A stretch of DNA of 64,000 bases from Paenibacillus albiflavus (GCF_004344915.1 NZ_SKFG01000001.1:1-64000), one strand, 5' to 3'. Counted from the first letter of the stretch, positions 35,078-44,303 are shown. The notes: a model not told the origin generated them from the letters alone. Numbers and translations are program-made.

Positions 35078-35566
35078 ATGCCCCATGCTAAAGATATTTT
35101 GGCCGATCAATTGTTAGCAAATGCAAACGACCCTAGCTTTTACATTCCGTTTTCGGAATCAGTAGCAAACTTATCAGAGGAAGAAGCATTTTGGAAACCC
35201 AACGATGAAAGTAACAGTATCGCTGAAATTGTGCAACATCTACTTTACTGGAATGAGACATGGCAATTGAGGTACGAAAAATCACATGTGAATGCTGTTG
35301 CGCCAATAGGTGATAATAATAAAAGCTTTATTGTTCCGAAAAATAAAAGATTTGCTGACTTAAAAGAGTGCCTCTTAAAGGTTCTGCTTCAGTGGCAAGA
35401 TCTATTAACTGAAGAAAAGGTAGAAAGTGAAGTGAATGGTTTCCCAGTGACTGCTAAGTGGTGGGGGATACTAGGAAATATATCCACGCATAACGCCTAT
35501 CATATTGGACAAATTGTTTACATCCGAAAACAACTACAAAATGACAGGAAAACTCATATTCAATGA
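35078..35566 (+). CDS. DinB-like protein
   Basis: A 162-residue four-helix DinB-superfamily protein. Metal-ligand candidates are His in EIVQHLLYWNETW (about residue 50) and HNAYHIGQIVYIRKQ near the C-terminus (H-x3-H pattern, about 140-144), both in the usual positions. Start: ATG 35078 has AGGAAG about 10 nt upstream; a GTG at 35069 is closer than usual to the ribosome site. Function of this clade is unknown; some relatives are thiol transferases. Single plus-strand gene. Confidence 0.8.
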   Translation: MPHAKDILADQLLANANDPSFYIPFSESVANLSEEEAFWKPNDESNSIAEIVQHLLYWNETWQLRYEKSHVNAVAPIGDNNKSFIVPKNKRFADLKECLLKVLLQWQDLLTEEKVESEVNGFPVTAKWWGILGNISTHNAYHIGQIVYIRKQLQNDRKTHIQ

Positions 35567-35606
35567 GAAAGCGATACACCTACAATACATAAAGCATGAG
35601 TAAGCG

Positions 35607-35634
35607 ACGACAGCCGATCCTCGGCTGCCGTCGT
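35607..35634. terminator. GC-rich hairpin between convergent genes
   Basis: ACGAC AGCCGA - TCC - TCGGCT (GCC bulge) GTCGT folds into an 11-bp interrupted stem 40 nt after the DinB-like gene. No long T-tract follows, so termination strength is uncertain. Confidence 0.5.
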
Positions 35635-35659
35635 GATTGATTCTATCGTACTATCGTAC

Positions 35660-35860
35660 CTATTCGATGATAATATAATTCTCAGCAAATAACGAGTATT
35701 TCTTTTTCTCGCTTCTTGATCGCAGATATGATCTTCCCCGAAGAAATATCTCGCTGGCTAATTTAACCGGAAAAGCGGTTGTGCCGCTGGCATTAAGCAA
35801 TACCCTTCCGCTCGCGAAGTCTTCATAAGTATCGCGTTGATTCTCATAGATGTACTCCAT
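35660..35860 (-). pseudogene. Truncated N-terminal fragment, possibly a methyltransferase
   Basis: A 66-residue frame. Its first 40 residues (YENQRDTYEDFASGRVLLN then TTAFPVKLASEIFLR) look like a conserved protein start and recall the N-terminus of AviRa-like rRNA methyltransferases, but this is from memory and weak. After about residue 42 the sequence turns to a basic, low-complexity tail and stops, with no SAM-binding motif. I read it as a gene that lost its 3' part. An in-frame GTG lies 18 nt upstream of the ATG at 35860. Confidence 0.4.
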
Positions 35861-35890
35861 ACTTGTCTTTACCCTCACTTAGTGCACTTT

Positions 35891-36409
35891 TTATATATTC
35901 CATTTTGTATAAATGAATTCTCTAATTTGCAATGCAATCTCAGCTGGCAGCGCTAAGGTTGTGTCAATTGTCGGCATCGGCGGATCGTAAGCTGTTTCAG
36001 CATTGTCAAGAAGCCACTGAGCGAACTCTTGATGGACTTTGAGCATTTCGTCGGTCCATGTATCTTTGTCAAGACGGTTACGCAATCGGTTATTGCGTGT
36101 CTCATCGTCACAGTGTAGGTTAATAAAACATACTTCACTGAAATCGTGGTAAGTATCACACTTTTGTGCGTCCCACGGCATTACCGTTCCACAGATTATT
36201 GTGCCAATGTTAGATTTTGCCGCAGCAGCAGCACAATGAAACAACAAATTGTACCGATCCTGGTAATCTAATTTTGTTGATCCGAAATTATCGTTGTCCG
36301 TGCTCAAAATAATAAAATTAGGAAATAAACCTCGAAGTTCATGCATTACGGTTGTTTTACCTACACCACTTGCGCCAGTTACAATAAATAGAGGAAATTT
36401 TCGTTCCAT
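35891..36409 (-). CDS. P-loop kinase-like ATPase
   Basis: A 172-residue P-loop protein with Walker A GASGVGKT (11-18 or so) directly after the first strand (FPLFIVTG), a short core, and an Arg-rich lid region DDETRNNRLRNRLDKD (about 101-116). Size and layout match nucleoside/shikimate/AAA-type small kinases. The substrate is unknown. AAGGGAG lies upstream of the ATG at 36409; the longer frame to 36505 has no support and would cross the upstream hairpin. Single gene. Confidence 0.75.
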   Translation of the reverse strand: MERKFPLFIVTGASGVGKTTVMHELRGLFPNFIILSTDNDNFGSTKLDYQDRYNLLFHCAAAAAKSNIGTIICGTVMPWDAQKCDTYHDFSEVCFINLHCDDETRNNRLRNRLDKDTWTDEMLKVHQEFAQWLLDNAETAYDPPMPTIDTTLALPAEIALQIREFIYTKWNI

Positions 36410-36482
36410 ATATATCTCTCCCTTAAAAACTTCGTTATTGAACAGCAAAAACAAATAAAATAGTGATTGATGGGCAAAGAAA

Positions 36483-36513
36483 AGCCGTGGATGAACATAG
36501 TTCACCCACGGCT
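36483..36513 (-). terminator. Hairpin upstream of the kinase-like gene
   Basis: AGCCGTGG (36483-36490) pairs with CCACGGCT (36506-36513); an inner TGAAC/GTTCA stem follows. On the minus strand TTTCTTT comes next. It would terminate a minus-strand gene that is no longer present to its right. Confidence 0.5.
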
Positions 36514-37060
36514 ATTCGGACGTAGGAATGCCGAAACAAAGGAAATACGTTGTCTCGCCCATTCATTACGAAAGCAGTGATGATTATGGTGTTCATGAGA
36601 GGTGTGCACAAACGTAGACAAAGCAAATCAAACCCTACAATAATCAGTAGAGTGCTTTAATCACGTCCATACGTTATTAGTTAAATAAATTAACCTTTAA
36701 CCTCTGTCAGGAACACAGTCATCATCATCACTGCACATATACCACCATTCACTATTATGTTTCCATAATAAGTAATTCTAAGAAAGTAGTCAATATATTA
36801 ATTGCGGTTCAAGGCTAGAACATGCGATAATCCCAATGTCCATCACTCTATGTTGATGGAGGATTTTATGTGGATTTGTTCATAGAGAAATGATACATTA
36901 TTTTGGGATCAAAAACACAGAAAGTTCGTGTTCGATATGTTATTGGGATAACGCGCAAGTCGGGATATACGTTTAGGCTCATATTATTAAACATCTCCCT
37001 TCTATGAGATATAATATTGAAGCACATCAGTCTAATTCTTGCTGCTAAATCGGAGGGAAT
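36514..37060. other. Intergenic region with possible gene remnants
   Basis: No intact gene. On the minus strand just before the 36483 hairpin, an open frame of about 40 codons (containing HEHHNHHCFRNEWARQRISF) ends in TGA 5 nt or so before the stem, as the 3' end of a lost gene would. Another short minus-strand tail, ending near 36697, reads EWWYMCSDDDDCVPDRG. Neither has a start codon or known family. The right end should hold the arsB promoter; GATATAATAT at about 37008-37017 is a plausible -10. Confidence 0.3.
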
Positions 37061-38353
37061 ATGCTTGTCATTGCTACTTTTATCTTCCTAGTCACTTTGG
37101 TTTTTGTTATTTGGCAGCCAAAAGGGCTGAATATTGGTTGGTCCGCATGCGGAGGAGCACTTATTGCCCTACTCTGTGGAGTAGTTAGTTTTCATGATGT
37201 CTGGGAAGTTACTCAAATCGTTTGGAATGCTACACTCACGTTTGTAGCGATTATAATAATTTCACTAATACTAGATGACATTGGTTTTTTCGAATGGTCC
37301 GCACTTCATATGGCACGTATTGCACAGGGTAACGGCAATCGCATGTTTGTTTTTGTGATATTACTCGGTGCCGCAGTTGCCTTTTTCTTTGCAAACGATG
37401 GGGCTGCACTCATCTTAACCCCTATCGTGTTAGCCTTGGTTAAAGCACTAAAGTTTGATGATCGGTTGATTCTTCCTTTTATTATGGCAAGTGGTTTTAT
37501 TTCAGATACTGCGTCTTTGCCGCTTGTCATCAGTAATCTAGTAAATATTGTTTCTGCTGACTATTTTGGTATAGGGTTCGTTAAATATGCTAGTCGAATG
37601 ATCATTCCCACACTCTTCTCGGTTGCAGCAAGTTTGCTTATTTTGTTCCTTTATTATCGACGTAGCATACCGCAACATTATGACTTATCGCAATTAAAGT
37701 TGCCTGCTCACGCAATTAAAAACATAAGGATGTTTAAAGTATCCTGGGCTATATTAGGCGTACTCCTCATTGCATATCTAAGTAGCGAGTTTATTCAAAT
37801 CCCTGTTTCTATAATTGCTAGCCTTGCAGCGATCATCTTTCTCCTACTTGCAAAACAAAGTAAAGAGATTCACACATGGAAGATCCTAAAAGCTGCTCCA
37901 TGGTCCATTGTTATGTTCTCGATTGGCATGTACGTTGTTGTTTATGGGCTTAGGAATGTTGGATTAACGGATGAGCTCGGTAAAGTGTTTACTTGGATTA
38001 GTGGTCAGGGCTTATTTGTGGCTACCATTGGATCTGGATTTATAGCTGCCATCCTTTCATCCGTCATGAACAATCTGCCTACAGTTATGATAAATGCGCT
38101 AGCAATTGATGGTGCTAATCCTTCAGGGTTCCTCCATGAAGCTTTTATTTATGCGAATGTAATTGGTTCTGATCTTGGACCTAAGATAACTCCAATTGGG
38201 TCACTGGCCACCCTCATCTGGTTGCACGTATTGTCTAATAAAGGCGTTAAAATTACATGGGGTTCATATTTTAAAACGGGGATTATACTGACGGTACCGG
38301 TACTATTTATTACACTTTGTGGATTGTACGTATGGTTAAAAATTATTTCGTAA
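37061..38353 (+). CDS. arsB: ArsB-type arsenite/antimonite efflux permease
   Basis: A 430-residue membrane protein with about 11-12 helices and ArsB/NhaD ion-transporter signatures: [19 protein letters not shown] (about 108-126), [19 protein letters not shown] (about 147-165) and [19 protein letters not shown] (about 366-384). ArsB extrudes arsenite using the proton gradient. GGAGG precedes the ATG. Unusually, there is no arsR, arsC or other arsenic gene next to it, so control is not evident. The close family match to ArsB rather than other SLC13-like carriers is good but not proof of substrate. Confidence 0.85.
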   Translation: MLVIATFIFLVTLVFVIWQPKGLNIGWSACGGALIALLCGVVSFHDVWEVTQIVWNATLTFVAIIIISLILDDIGFFEWSALHMARIAQGNGNRMFVFVILLGAAVAFFFANDGAALILTPIVLALVKALKFDDRLILPFIMASGFISDTASLPLVISNLVNIVSADYFGIGFVKYASRMIIPTLFSVAASLLILFLYYRRSIPQHYDLSQLKLPAHAIKNIRMFKVSWAILGVLLIAYLSSEFIQIPVSIIASLAAIIFLLLAKQSKEIHTWKILKAAPWSIVMFSIGMYVVVYGLRNVGLTDELGKVFTWISGQGLFVATIGSGFIAAILSSVMNNLPTVMINALAIDGANPSGFLHEAFIYANVIGSDLGPKITPIGSLATLIWLHVLSNKGVKITWGSYFKTGIILTVPVLFITLCGLYVWLKIIS

Positions 38354-38386
38354 ATTCAATATCTGGAGTATTTAAAATGACAAAAA

Positions 38387-38428
38387 AACAGGTTCATCCA
38401 GCAGCTAAAGCTGTTAAATGAACCTGTT
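38387..38428. terminator. Terminator between arsB and the AraC gene
   Basis: AACAGGTTCAT (38387-38397) pairs perfectly with ATGAACCTGTT (38418-38428); an inner AGC/GCT stem fills the loop. A poly-A run on the left side gives a T-tract on the minus strand, so it best serves the minus-strand AraC gene and may also stop arsB. Confidence 0.75.
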
Positions 38429-38443
38429 GCATGCTCTAAAAAG

Positions 38444-39292
38444 TTATTTTTTCTTTACTGGTATCCAAATTTCTCCAGTAACATGCTCTGCCGTTCCATA
38501 ATACATCTCGAAACTAGGGCCTTCAACCTGCTCGTATTCCGATGTCGGAAACCATTCGGAATAAATCCGTCCCCATAACTTTATTAAATCACATTGCGGT
38601 TCCGGGAAAATCGCCCACGTTAGTGCCGGGACAGAAATTTTTGTAAATCTCTCCGGAATTTCAAGCCCTTTTGGCAAGAAATAACTCACCATGTATTTAA
38701 AAGATGTTCCAGTATGATCATATAATGCAGCGTGCAAGATGGTGTTACTAAAGCGTCCCAGTAATTCATTCATCCCTTCAACACTGCCATCTACATCACA
38801 TTGTTGACGAAATTGAGCAACTTCAATATATACTTTTTGGGGATCGGAATTGACCAGACCATAAGCTCCAAACATCTCAAATGGCCCTTTTGATTCGATG
38901 CGGTAATTCATTTCGATATCTCCTTTAATTGAAATATGAAAGGACATTCGAGGATAGGCTTTTAGAGAAACGCCTTTATCGCGCGCAGATATCGGTATTA
39001 TCCCATGAAGATTCTTAAACGCCCGTGTAAACGCTTCTGGCGAATCATATCCATATTTCATAGCTACATCAATAACCCTTGCATCTGTTGTCTGCAGTTC
39101 AAATGCGGCCAATGTCAAGCGTCGACGTCGAATGTACTCAGATAACGATACTCCAGTAATAAAAGGAAACATTCTTTGAAAATGATAAGTAGAGCAACAG
39201 GCTCTCTGCGCTATTTCATCATATGAAATATTGTCCGCTAGATTTGTTTCGATATAGTCCATGGCGCTCTTCATCCTGTCCAACCAATCCAT
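38444..39292 (-). CDS. AraC-family regulator with GyrI-like effector domain
   Basis: A 282-residue protein: two HTH motifs of the AraC type (about 8-105, with YDEIAQRACCSTYHFQRMF and VIDVAMKYGYDSPEAFTRAFKNLHG), then a GyrI-like/SOUL small-molecule-binding domain (about 125-280, ending in TGEIWIPVKKK). This is the Rob/SoxS-MarA-like architecture with ligand domain at the C-terminus. The ligand is unknown. AAGGGAGGG lies before ATG 39292. It is the last gene of a minus-strand stretch behind the SRPBCC and TetR genes but is separated by 114 nt, so probably has its own promoter. Confidence 0.88.
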   Translation of the reverse strand: MDWLDRMKSAMDYIETNLADNISYDEIAQRACCSTYHFQRMFPFITGVSLSEYIRRRRLTLAAFELQTTDARVIDVAMKYGYDSPEAFTRAFKNLHGIIPISARDKGVSLKAYPRMSFHISIKGDIEMNYRIESKGPFEMFGAYGLVNSDPQKVYIEVAQFRQQCDVDGSVEGMNELLGRFSNTILHAALYDHTGTSFKYMVSYFLPKGLEIPERFTKISVPALTWAIFPEPQCDLIKLWGRIYSEWFPTSEYEQVEGPSFEMYYGTAEHVTGEIWIPVKKK

Positions 39293-39406
39293 CGGTTTCC
39301 CTCCCTTCAAGATAAAATATATCGCAGATGAAAAATGAATGCCGTGCATTTTCTGCACGAAAAAGTCAGCATGTCAATGATAATATTCTAGTTTTCGCTC
39401 GTATTT

Positions 39407-39853
39407 TCAATATTTGGATATTGTAGTTTGCTCACGAATAGCGGACAACACGTTTTCCCAGTGCAGCTTCATCTGTTCCCGAGTTGACGCATGATCCAGA
39501 TGTTCCTGGTGGAAACTGATCGTCGTTTTGTCTAATTGATTGGACAGCAGCCTAATTTGCAGGGTAGACGGCTCTCTCCACTCCCTCTTCTCCCATCTTA
39601 AGCGTAACTGCTGGTACGGTTTGACGACCCGGAATTGGCCAGAAATGCCCTCAGTAGATTGGAAGGTCTCCCCCTCACTAAAGGACATGGACGATACGGT
39701 CCCGATCCAGAGCTTCAACCCTTCATCAGAGGTCAAAAATGCCCATGCCTGCTCCTGTGAGATCGGCAACGTTCTCCGAACTCCTACTTGATAGCCTGCC
39801 TTTGCCGTTAGGCCGACAATTTTCTTCGATGTGGACTGATTACTATTTCTCAT
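39407..39853 (-). CDS. SRPBCC (AHSA1-like) protein
   Basis: A 148-residue START/SRPBCC-fold protein with the usual opening pattern VRRTLPISQEQAWAFLTS (about 25-42), LKLWIGTVSS and the long C-terminal helix REQMKLHWENVLSAIREQ. Such proteins bind hydrophobic ligands; many are paired with small regulators. GAAGGAA precedes the ATG. It follows a TetR-family gene on the same strand, with the palindrome GTTAGTACTAAC between them at 39879. Confidence 0.78.
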   Translation of the reverse strand: MRNSNQSTSKKIVGLTAKAGYQVGVRRTLPISQEQAWAFLTSDEGLKLWIGTVSSMSFSEGETFQSTEGISGQFRVVKPYQQLRLRWEKREWREPSTLQIRLLSNQLDKTTISFHQEHLDHASTREQMKLHWENVLSAIREQTTISKY

Positions 39854-39878
39854 CGTATTCCTTCTCTCCTATATGGTT

Positions 39879-39890
39879 GTTAGTACTAAC
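39879..39890. promoter_or_regulatory. TetR-type operator candidate
   Basis: GTTAGTACTAAC is a perfect 12-bp palindrome, extended by TAAC to the right, located 20 nt beyond the TetR gene and 26 nt before the SRPBCC start. The TTAGTNNNTAA style is common for TetR operators. Confidence 0.45.
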
Positions 39891-39910
39891 TAACATCATC
39901 GATAAAAATA

Positions 39911-40498
39911 TTAAGGGGTCAATCCCCTTACGAACAACTCGTTACTGAACTCTATAAATGCTGGTAGAGTTACTTTTGTAATTGTGGTCGCACCGAATAG
40001 CTGTGTCATAAAAACACCGTAATTCATCCACATAAACGTGATTGCCTCTGCTTCCGCGTCCGTCTGGATCATTCGATTCTTGCTCTGCATGTCAATAAAA
40101 TATTTCGTCAGCAATTCTAACAATTTGCGCGGATGCTTCTGTGCTTTCTCGCGGATTTCAATCAAATCGTCGTCCCTTAAGACAATGAGGAACAATTTAC
40201 GGTTACTATCCATAATTTCATGATACATCTGGCTAATTGTAAGCAGGTCCTTCCTCAGATCCCAAGTAACTTTCTCGTTAAAAATTTGGGTCATTTCAAT
40301 GGAATAATGATATCGATCAACCGCTTTCTCCAATAAATTGAATTTACTGCCGAAGTTGCGGAACAACGTCATCTCACTGACTCCTGCAGCTAGGGCGATT
40401 TCCTTGGTTGATACACCTTTATAGCCTTTCTCGGCCATTAAGTCGATTGCAGCCAGCATCAACTTGCTTTTATTGTCCAATGTCTGCTTGTTTATCAA
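39911..40498 (-). CDS. TetR-family regulator
   Basis: A 195-residue TetR protein with an N-terminal HTH (KSKLMLAAIDLMAEKGYKG then VSTKEIALAAGVSEMTLFRNFGSK, about 10-52) and a helical ligand domain. The start is TTG at 40498 with AAGGATG about 10 nt upstream; no in-frame ATG precedes the HTH. It is divergent from the DUF4386 gene and upstream of the SRPBCC gene, both likely targets. Confidence 0.85.
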   Translation of the reverse strand: MINKQTLDNKSKLMLAAIDLMAEKGYKGVSTKEIALAAGVSEMTLFRNFGSKFNLLEKAVDRYHYSIEMTQIFNEKVTWDLRKDLLTISQMYHEIMDSNRKLFLIVLRDDDLIEIREKAQKHPRKLLELLTKYFIDMQSKNRMIQTDAEAEAITFMWMNYGVFMTQLFGATTITKVTLPAFIEFSNELFVRGLTP

Positions 40499-40614
40499 AA
40501 CATCATCATCCTTGCATAAACGAATAAATCAAAATCTATCATATATCTCTCATCGTTATAATAACAATGGATCATAATCCGGTTGCCACCTATCGCATAT
40601 TAAGGAGGTTAATT

Positions 40615-41313
40615 ATGCCTAGGAATAGTACAATTTCAGACTCAAGGACTGCAGTCATTATTGGTGTGTTGTTCATATTTGGACTCGTTACAGGTGTGTT
40701 TAGTGTTGTTCCTGTTATAGACGGAACAGACTATCTTGTTAAAGCTTCAACAGATGAGAATCAGGTACTAATCGGAGCATTTTCCCAGTTGTTAATGGTT
40801 GTTGCCTATGTTGGTATTCCGATCATGCTGTATCCGATTTTAAGTAAGCATCATAAAGGTTCAGCTCTCGGATCTGTTGCTTTCGGCATCATTGCGGGTG
40901 TGTTCATTGTGATTGGTGTCATCATTCTTCTGTTGTTATTAACATTGAGCCAAGAATTTACAAAAGTAGGAGCTCTGAATGGTTTGTTTTTTGAGACCCT
41001 AGGTGAATTGTTACGAGAAGGTCGCGATTTAGTAAACCATGTGGCAAACACACTGGCATTTGTACTCGCTATGTTCTTGTTTAACTACATCTTTTACCAA
41101 ACAAAATTAGTCCCACGTTGGTTGTCAGTTTTGGGTCTTATTGGGTCTACATTGTCCATAATGGCAAGCTTATTATTTATGATTCGTATCATTGATCTGG
41201 ATTCAACCTACATGATGTTGAACATTCCAATAGCTTTTCAACAATTGGCCTTGTCTATATGGTTAATCATTAAAGGATTCAACCGAGTGGAACGGGATTC
41301 TGTATCCAATTAA
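40615..41313 (+). CDS. DUF4386 membrane protein
   Basis: A 232-residue membrane protein with six hydrophobic helices and features of the DUF4386 family, such as AFSQLLMVVAYVGIPIMLYP (about 54-73) and FNYIFYQTKLVPRWLSVLGL (about 157-176). Function unknown; the family is often next to TetR or MarR regulators, as here with the divergent TetR gene. AAGGAGG lies 5 nt or so before ATG 40615, which rules out the earlier codon at 40567. Its 3' end overlaps the convergent neighbour by 4 nt. Confidence 0.82.
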   Translation: MPRNSTISDSRTAVIIGVLFIFGLVTGVFSVVPVIDGTDYLVKASTDENQVLIGAFSQLLMVVAYVGIPIMLYPILSKHHKGSALGSVAFGIIAGVFIVIGVIILLLLLTLSQEFTKVGALNGLFFETLGELLREGRDLVNHVANTLAFVLAMFLFNYIFYQTKLVPRWLSVLGLIGSTLSIMASLLFMIRIIDLDSTYMMLNIPIAFQQLALSIWLIIKGFNRVERDSVSN

Positions 41314-41717
41314 ATTATGCGTTGTTGAATTTCACTGACGATGAGCCATTTCTCGTCGACGAGCTGCCAATTCTCAATAGTGAAGAATCTTGCAACAGTT
41401 TTAGCTTTAAATTCGATCGACAAATCGTAGAACACAGCTGCATTCTCCTTGTCTTTTAACCTAATCACTCTATCATTAAAGACCTTCTTGCCACCGAGTA
41501 ATTGATTGACAGATTCATTCATTCCACTAATTGACTCATCTCTGTTGAACATCATTGGTTTATCTTTTGCATCATTAAAGAACGCAACATAATACTCGTT
41601 AGTCATCACTTCCAATGAAGAAGTATCGCCTGTATTCATTGCTTCATGCCAATCTGATATGAATTTGTCATGCATTTTGGTAAAGCTGCTTAATAATTCA
41701 TCCGTTATTTGGATCAT
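41310..41717 (-). CDS. NTF2-like (SnoaL/DUF4440-type) small protein
   Basis: A 135-residue protein with a predicted NTF2-like fold: N-terminal helix (DELLSSFTKMHDKFISDWHE), the segment NTGDTSSLEVMTNEYYVAFF typical of the cone-shaped pocket, and the closing strands RFFTIENWQLVDEKWLIVSE. The function is unknown; such proteins bind small ligands or act as isomerases. Its coding end overlaps that of the plus-strand DUF4386 gene by 4 nt. AGGGTGG precedes the ATG. Confidence 0.65.
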   Translation of the reverse strand: MIQITDELLSSFTKMHDKFISDWHEAMNTGDTSSLEVMTNEYYVAFFNDAKDKPMMFNRDESISGMNESVNQLLGGKKVFNDRVIRLKDKENAAVFYDLSIEFKAKTVARFFTIENWQLVDEKWLIVSEIQQRII

Positions 41718-41897
41718 ATGACACCACCCTTTAATGTCTAAATATATCCATAATAATTTTCGTCATTTTCGTCCAATATCCTCCTATTTCTTATAAAAGT
41801 ACAACAAAATAGGACCTAACACATTACAAGGAGCAACTCTCCTTTTATTCGCTATAGCCGGTGTCAATCTCTTTGTAATTGCTGCTGTATGCATAAT

Positions 41898-41925
41898 GAA
41901 GCCATTCCCTCAAGGGTATGGCTTC
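41898..41925 (-). terminator. Hairpin at the end of the LacI-type gene
   Basis: GAAGCCAT (41898-41905) and ATGGCTTC (41918-41925) with an inner CCC-TCAA-GGG. It lies 60 nt past the LacI-type gene and 181 nt upstream of the NTF2-like gene. TTTG follows on the plus strand; the minus-strand side has few T, so the direction is uncertain. Confidence 0.45.
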
Positions 41926-41984
41926 TTTGTGGTGTTGGTAGGAGTGAACTTCACTCTCATTCAGGACAACGCACTCGTTTCTGT

Positions 41985-42932
41985 TCAAGCTCTGAAGTTG
42001 AGTTGATGTCGAATCTGAATTCGAGCATATTCATCGCTTAGTAATAGCGAGACGGCTTGTTCGCCAATTGAAGTCTGATGATAATCCACACTTGGGAAAC
42101 CTAATATTTCACTTAATGGCGTATTCTCCTCGCCAATAATCTCGAAATCTTGCGGGTAACTGTAGCCGTGCGTCTGGGCGGAAGCTATAATTCCTGCAGC
42201 GACTTCATCGCCATTCGTAAAAATCGCATCCGGGACGATCGAATTTCGAAACATGAGGTCGCCAACTCTTTTCCCATCTTGATAGTCGAAGCACTGGTCG
42301 AAGAACTGACTCTCATACGCTTCGGTGATGGTTTCTTGATACGCTTGAATACGTAATCGCGTGCTAGGACTCGATTGAAAATCTCTTCCAGAAGTAAAAT
42401 GTATACGCTTATAGCCTCTGTTCTTCAAATAAGTGAAGACTTCGATATACGCTGCAAATCGATCCGGGAACACAGACGGGACAAGCTCGACGGGGCAAGC
42501 CTCGCAGCATACGATTTTTCCCCATTCGGACAAGGCTAAGATTTGCTCAGGATGGAGTGTATGCGAAGTAAGTAGGATTCCATCGATCATTTTCTTTTTC
42601 AATAACGTTAGATAGCTACTCTCTATAACGTTCTCATAATACGAAGGCAGTAAGAGAACTTGATAATGCAACTCATGCGCTTTCTTCAGAATGCCGTTAA
42701 TGAGTTCATCATAACAAGAGTTATTGTTATACGGCACAATGACACCAATGGTATTTGTCTTTCCTTTGCTTAGCTTCACCGCGTTGCCATTCACCGAATA
42801 ATTCAATTCCTTGATAACCGCCATAACCTTTTCTTGCTTGTCCTTGGCGACATAAGGATACTCATTGAGAACGCGGGATACGGTTGCAATCGAGACACCT
42901 GCCATTCTAGCAACGTCTTTGATATTCGCCAT
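41985..42932 (-). CDS. LacI-family transcriptional regulator
   Basis: A 315-residue LacI-family repressor. The HTH IKDVARMAGVSIATVSRVLN (4-23) and hinge (about 45-58) are followed by a periplasmic-binding-protein-like sugar domain (TIGVIVPYNNN, DGILLTSHT, PDAIFTNGDEVAAGI). It is divergent from an MFS carrier and HAD phosphatase gene pair; the palindrome TGAAACGCGTTTCA between them is its likely operator. GGAGGGG precedes the ATG. The inducer is presumably the sugar carried by the transporter. Confidence 0.9.
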   Translation of the reverse strand: MANIKDVARMAGVSIATVSRVLNEYPYVAKDKQEKVMAVIKELNYSVNGNAVKLSKGKTNTIGVIVPYNNNSCYDELINGILKKAHELHYQVLLLPSYYENVIESSYLTLLKKKMIDGILLTSHTLHPEQILALSEWGKIVCCEACPVELVPSVFPDRFAAYIEVFTYLKNRGYKRIHFTSGRDFQSSPSTRLRIQAYQETITEAYESQFFDQCFDYQDGKRVGDLMFRNSIVPDAIFTNGDEVAAGIIASAQTHGYSYPQDFEIIGEENTPLSEILGFPSVDYHQTSIGEQAVSLLLSDEYARIQIRHQLNFRA

Positions 42933-43013
42933 AAGGTCCCCTCCCTCTTATTTTGCATATTCGGAATTATTGTAGCATGCCGATGTCTTTTTTAGAATTA
43001 TAGATTTGAATGC

Positions 43014-43044
43014 TTGACTTGAAACGCGTTTCATTCTTTACAAT
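43014..43044 (+). promoter_or_regulatory. Promoter with LacI-type operator
   Basis: TGAAACGCGTTTCA (43020-43033) is a perfect 14-bp palindrome with the central CG of LacI-family sites. It overlaps a promoter made of TTGACT (43014-43019) and TACAAT (43039-43044, 19-nt spacer), in front of the MFS gene and facing the divergent lacI-type gene. Confidence 0.6.
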
Positions 43045-43090
43045 GAAAACATCAGCAGGATGATCCCTATTTCTAGAAGGAGGTTAAGGC

Positions 43091-44281
43091 ATGAGAACCT
43101 TTGCGTTCGCTTCGTATTCATTGTATTTTCTAGCAGGACTTGTCATTACAACAATCGGTTCTGTGATGCCGCAATTGCTCGCTCATTATGAGCAATCTTA
43201 TACGGTTGGTGGGCAGTTGGTATTCGTGGGTGCAGTCGGCTTTACTGCGGGCGTGCCAATTTCGGCCTGGCTCATGAAAGTGTTGAAGAAGGAAAAATAC
43301 GTACTCGCGTTCTCTGCGATCGTCATTGCGATTGCGCAGTTCAGTGTATGGTCACTTCCGCCGTTTGGCTGGGTTGTGGCATTAAATTTCTTGAATAGTG
43401 TCGGTACAGCAGCAATCGAGTGCGTTGTTGCAACACTGATGATGGAAGTATTCGTGGGCCGTCGAGCTGTGGTGATGAGTTATCTCGAGGTCTCGTTCGG
43501 GATCGGTGCGCTCTGTATGCCGCTCATCGCTAGTGTATTGATTGCAAATCAGGTTTGGCAGTATTCCTTCCTCGTGACGGCATGTCTTGGAATCATTATG
43601 GCGGTCATATGGTGCTTCATCTCTTTTGCCAAGGAGGGAACGAAATCCGCGGAATCCTTGGATGCCGCCATTGCATCGCCGCCGATCTTCAAGACGAAGC
43701 AGATGAAGCGGTACATTCTCTTCGCATTCGTCTTTTTGATTTTCATGTACAGCGGGATTGAGGGGAGTTTGAATCATTTCATGTCCTCCATCTTCCTGAA
43801 TCATTTAGAAGTTACCCCTTACTACGCCTCGTTGAGTATTGGCTTGTTCTGGATAGCGATGGTGATTGGCAGGGCTGCTACAGGTTGGATTATTCGAAAA
43901 GTAAATTATGCGAGTTATTTGCGTTGGAGTATGTTCGGCACGCTCGCGGTGATCGTCATGTTTGCGTTATCGAGGGATGCTGCCATCGGCTTTATCCTGG
44001 TCATCATGATGGGGTTAACGATGTCTGGTGTGTATTCGATCACGATGGTGTATGCGAATCATACGTTTCCCGGCATGACGCGTCTCGTGACCAGTCTGGT
44101 TACAGCTTTTGCTGGGTTCGGAGCCGCGGTTTTTCCTGCACTAATTGGATATTTGATGGACCATTCAGGCACGGTGTCTGCACTGTGGTATATCGCTAGC
44201 TTTGCGGCGCTCTATTTGATCATACTGCTGCTAGGTATCGGCAGATTCTACCGTAATCAAGCGGGTGTGACCTTAAATTAA
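43091..44281 (+). CDS. MFS sugar transporter (GlcP/FucP-like)
   Basis: A 396-residue major facilitator protein with 12 helices. Features include the early QSYTVGGQLVFVGAVGFTAG, the loop 2-3 region with basic KVLKKEKY, and the paired half GMTRLVTSLVTAFAGFGAAV. It resembles B. subtilis GlcP-type carriers. AAGGAGG precedes the ATG. With the divergent LacI regulator and the downstream HAD phosphatase (22-nt gap) it forms a sugar uptake unit. Substrate unknown. Confidence 0.8.
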   Translation: MRTFAFASYSLYFLAGLVITTIGSVMPQLLAHYEQSYTVGGQLVFVGAVGFTAGVPISAWLMKVLKKEKYVLAFSAIVIAIAQFSVWSLPPFGWVVALNFLNSVGTAAIECVVATLMMEVFVGRRAVVMSYLEVSFGIGALCMPLIASVLIANQVWQYSFLVTACLGIIMAVIWCFISFAKEGTKSAESLDAAIASPPIFKTKQMKRYILFAFVFLIFMYSGIEGSLNHFMSSIFLNHLEVTPYYASLSIGLFWIAMVIGRAATGWIIRKVNYASYLRWSMFGTLAVIVMFALSRDAAIGFILVIMMGLTMSGVYSITMVYANHTFPGMTRLVTSLVTAFAGFGAAVFPALIGYLMDHSGTVSALWYIASFAALYLIILLLGIGRFYRNQAGVTLN

Positions 44282-44303
44282 TGAATAAGGGGAGGACTTA
44301 AAC

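Noticed and set aside
41820-41990. Plus-strand hydrophobic frame before the LacI-type gene end
   Set aside because: No start codon with a ribosome site; it overlaps the hairpin and the opposite gene; too short to identify.
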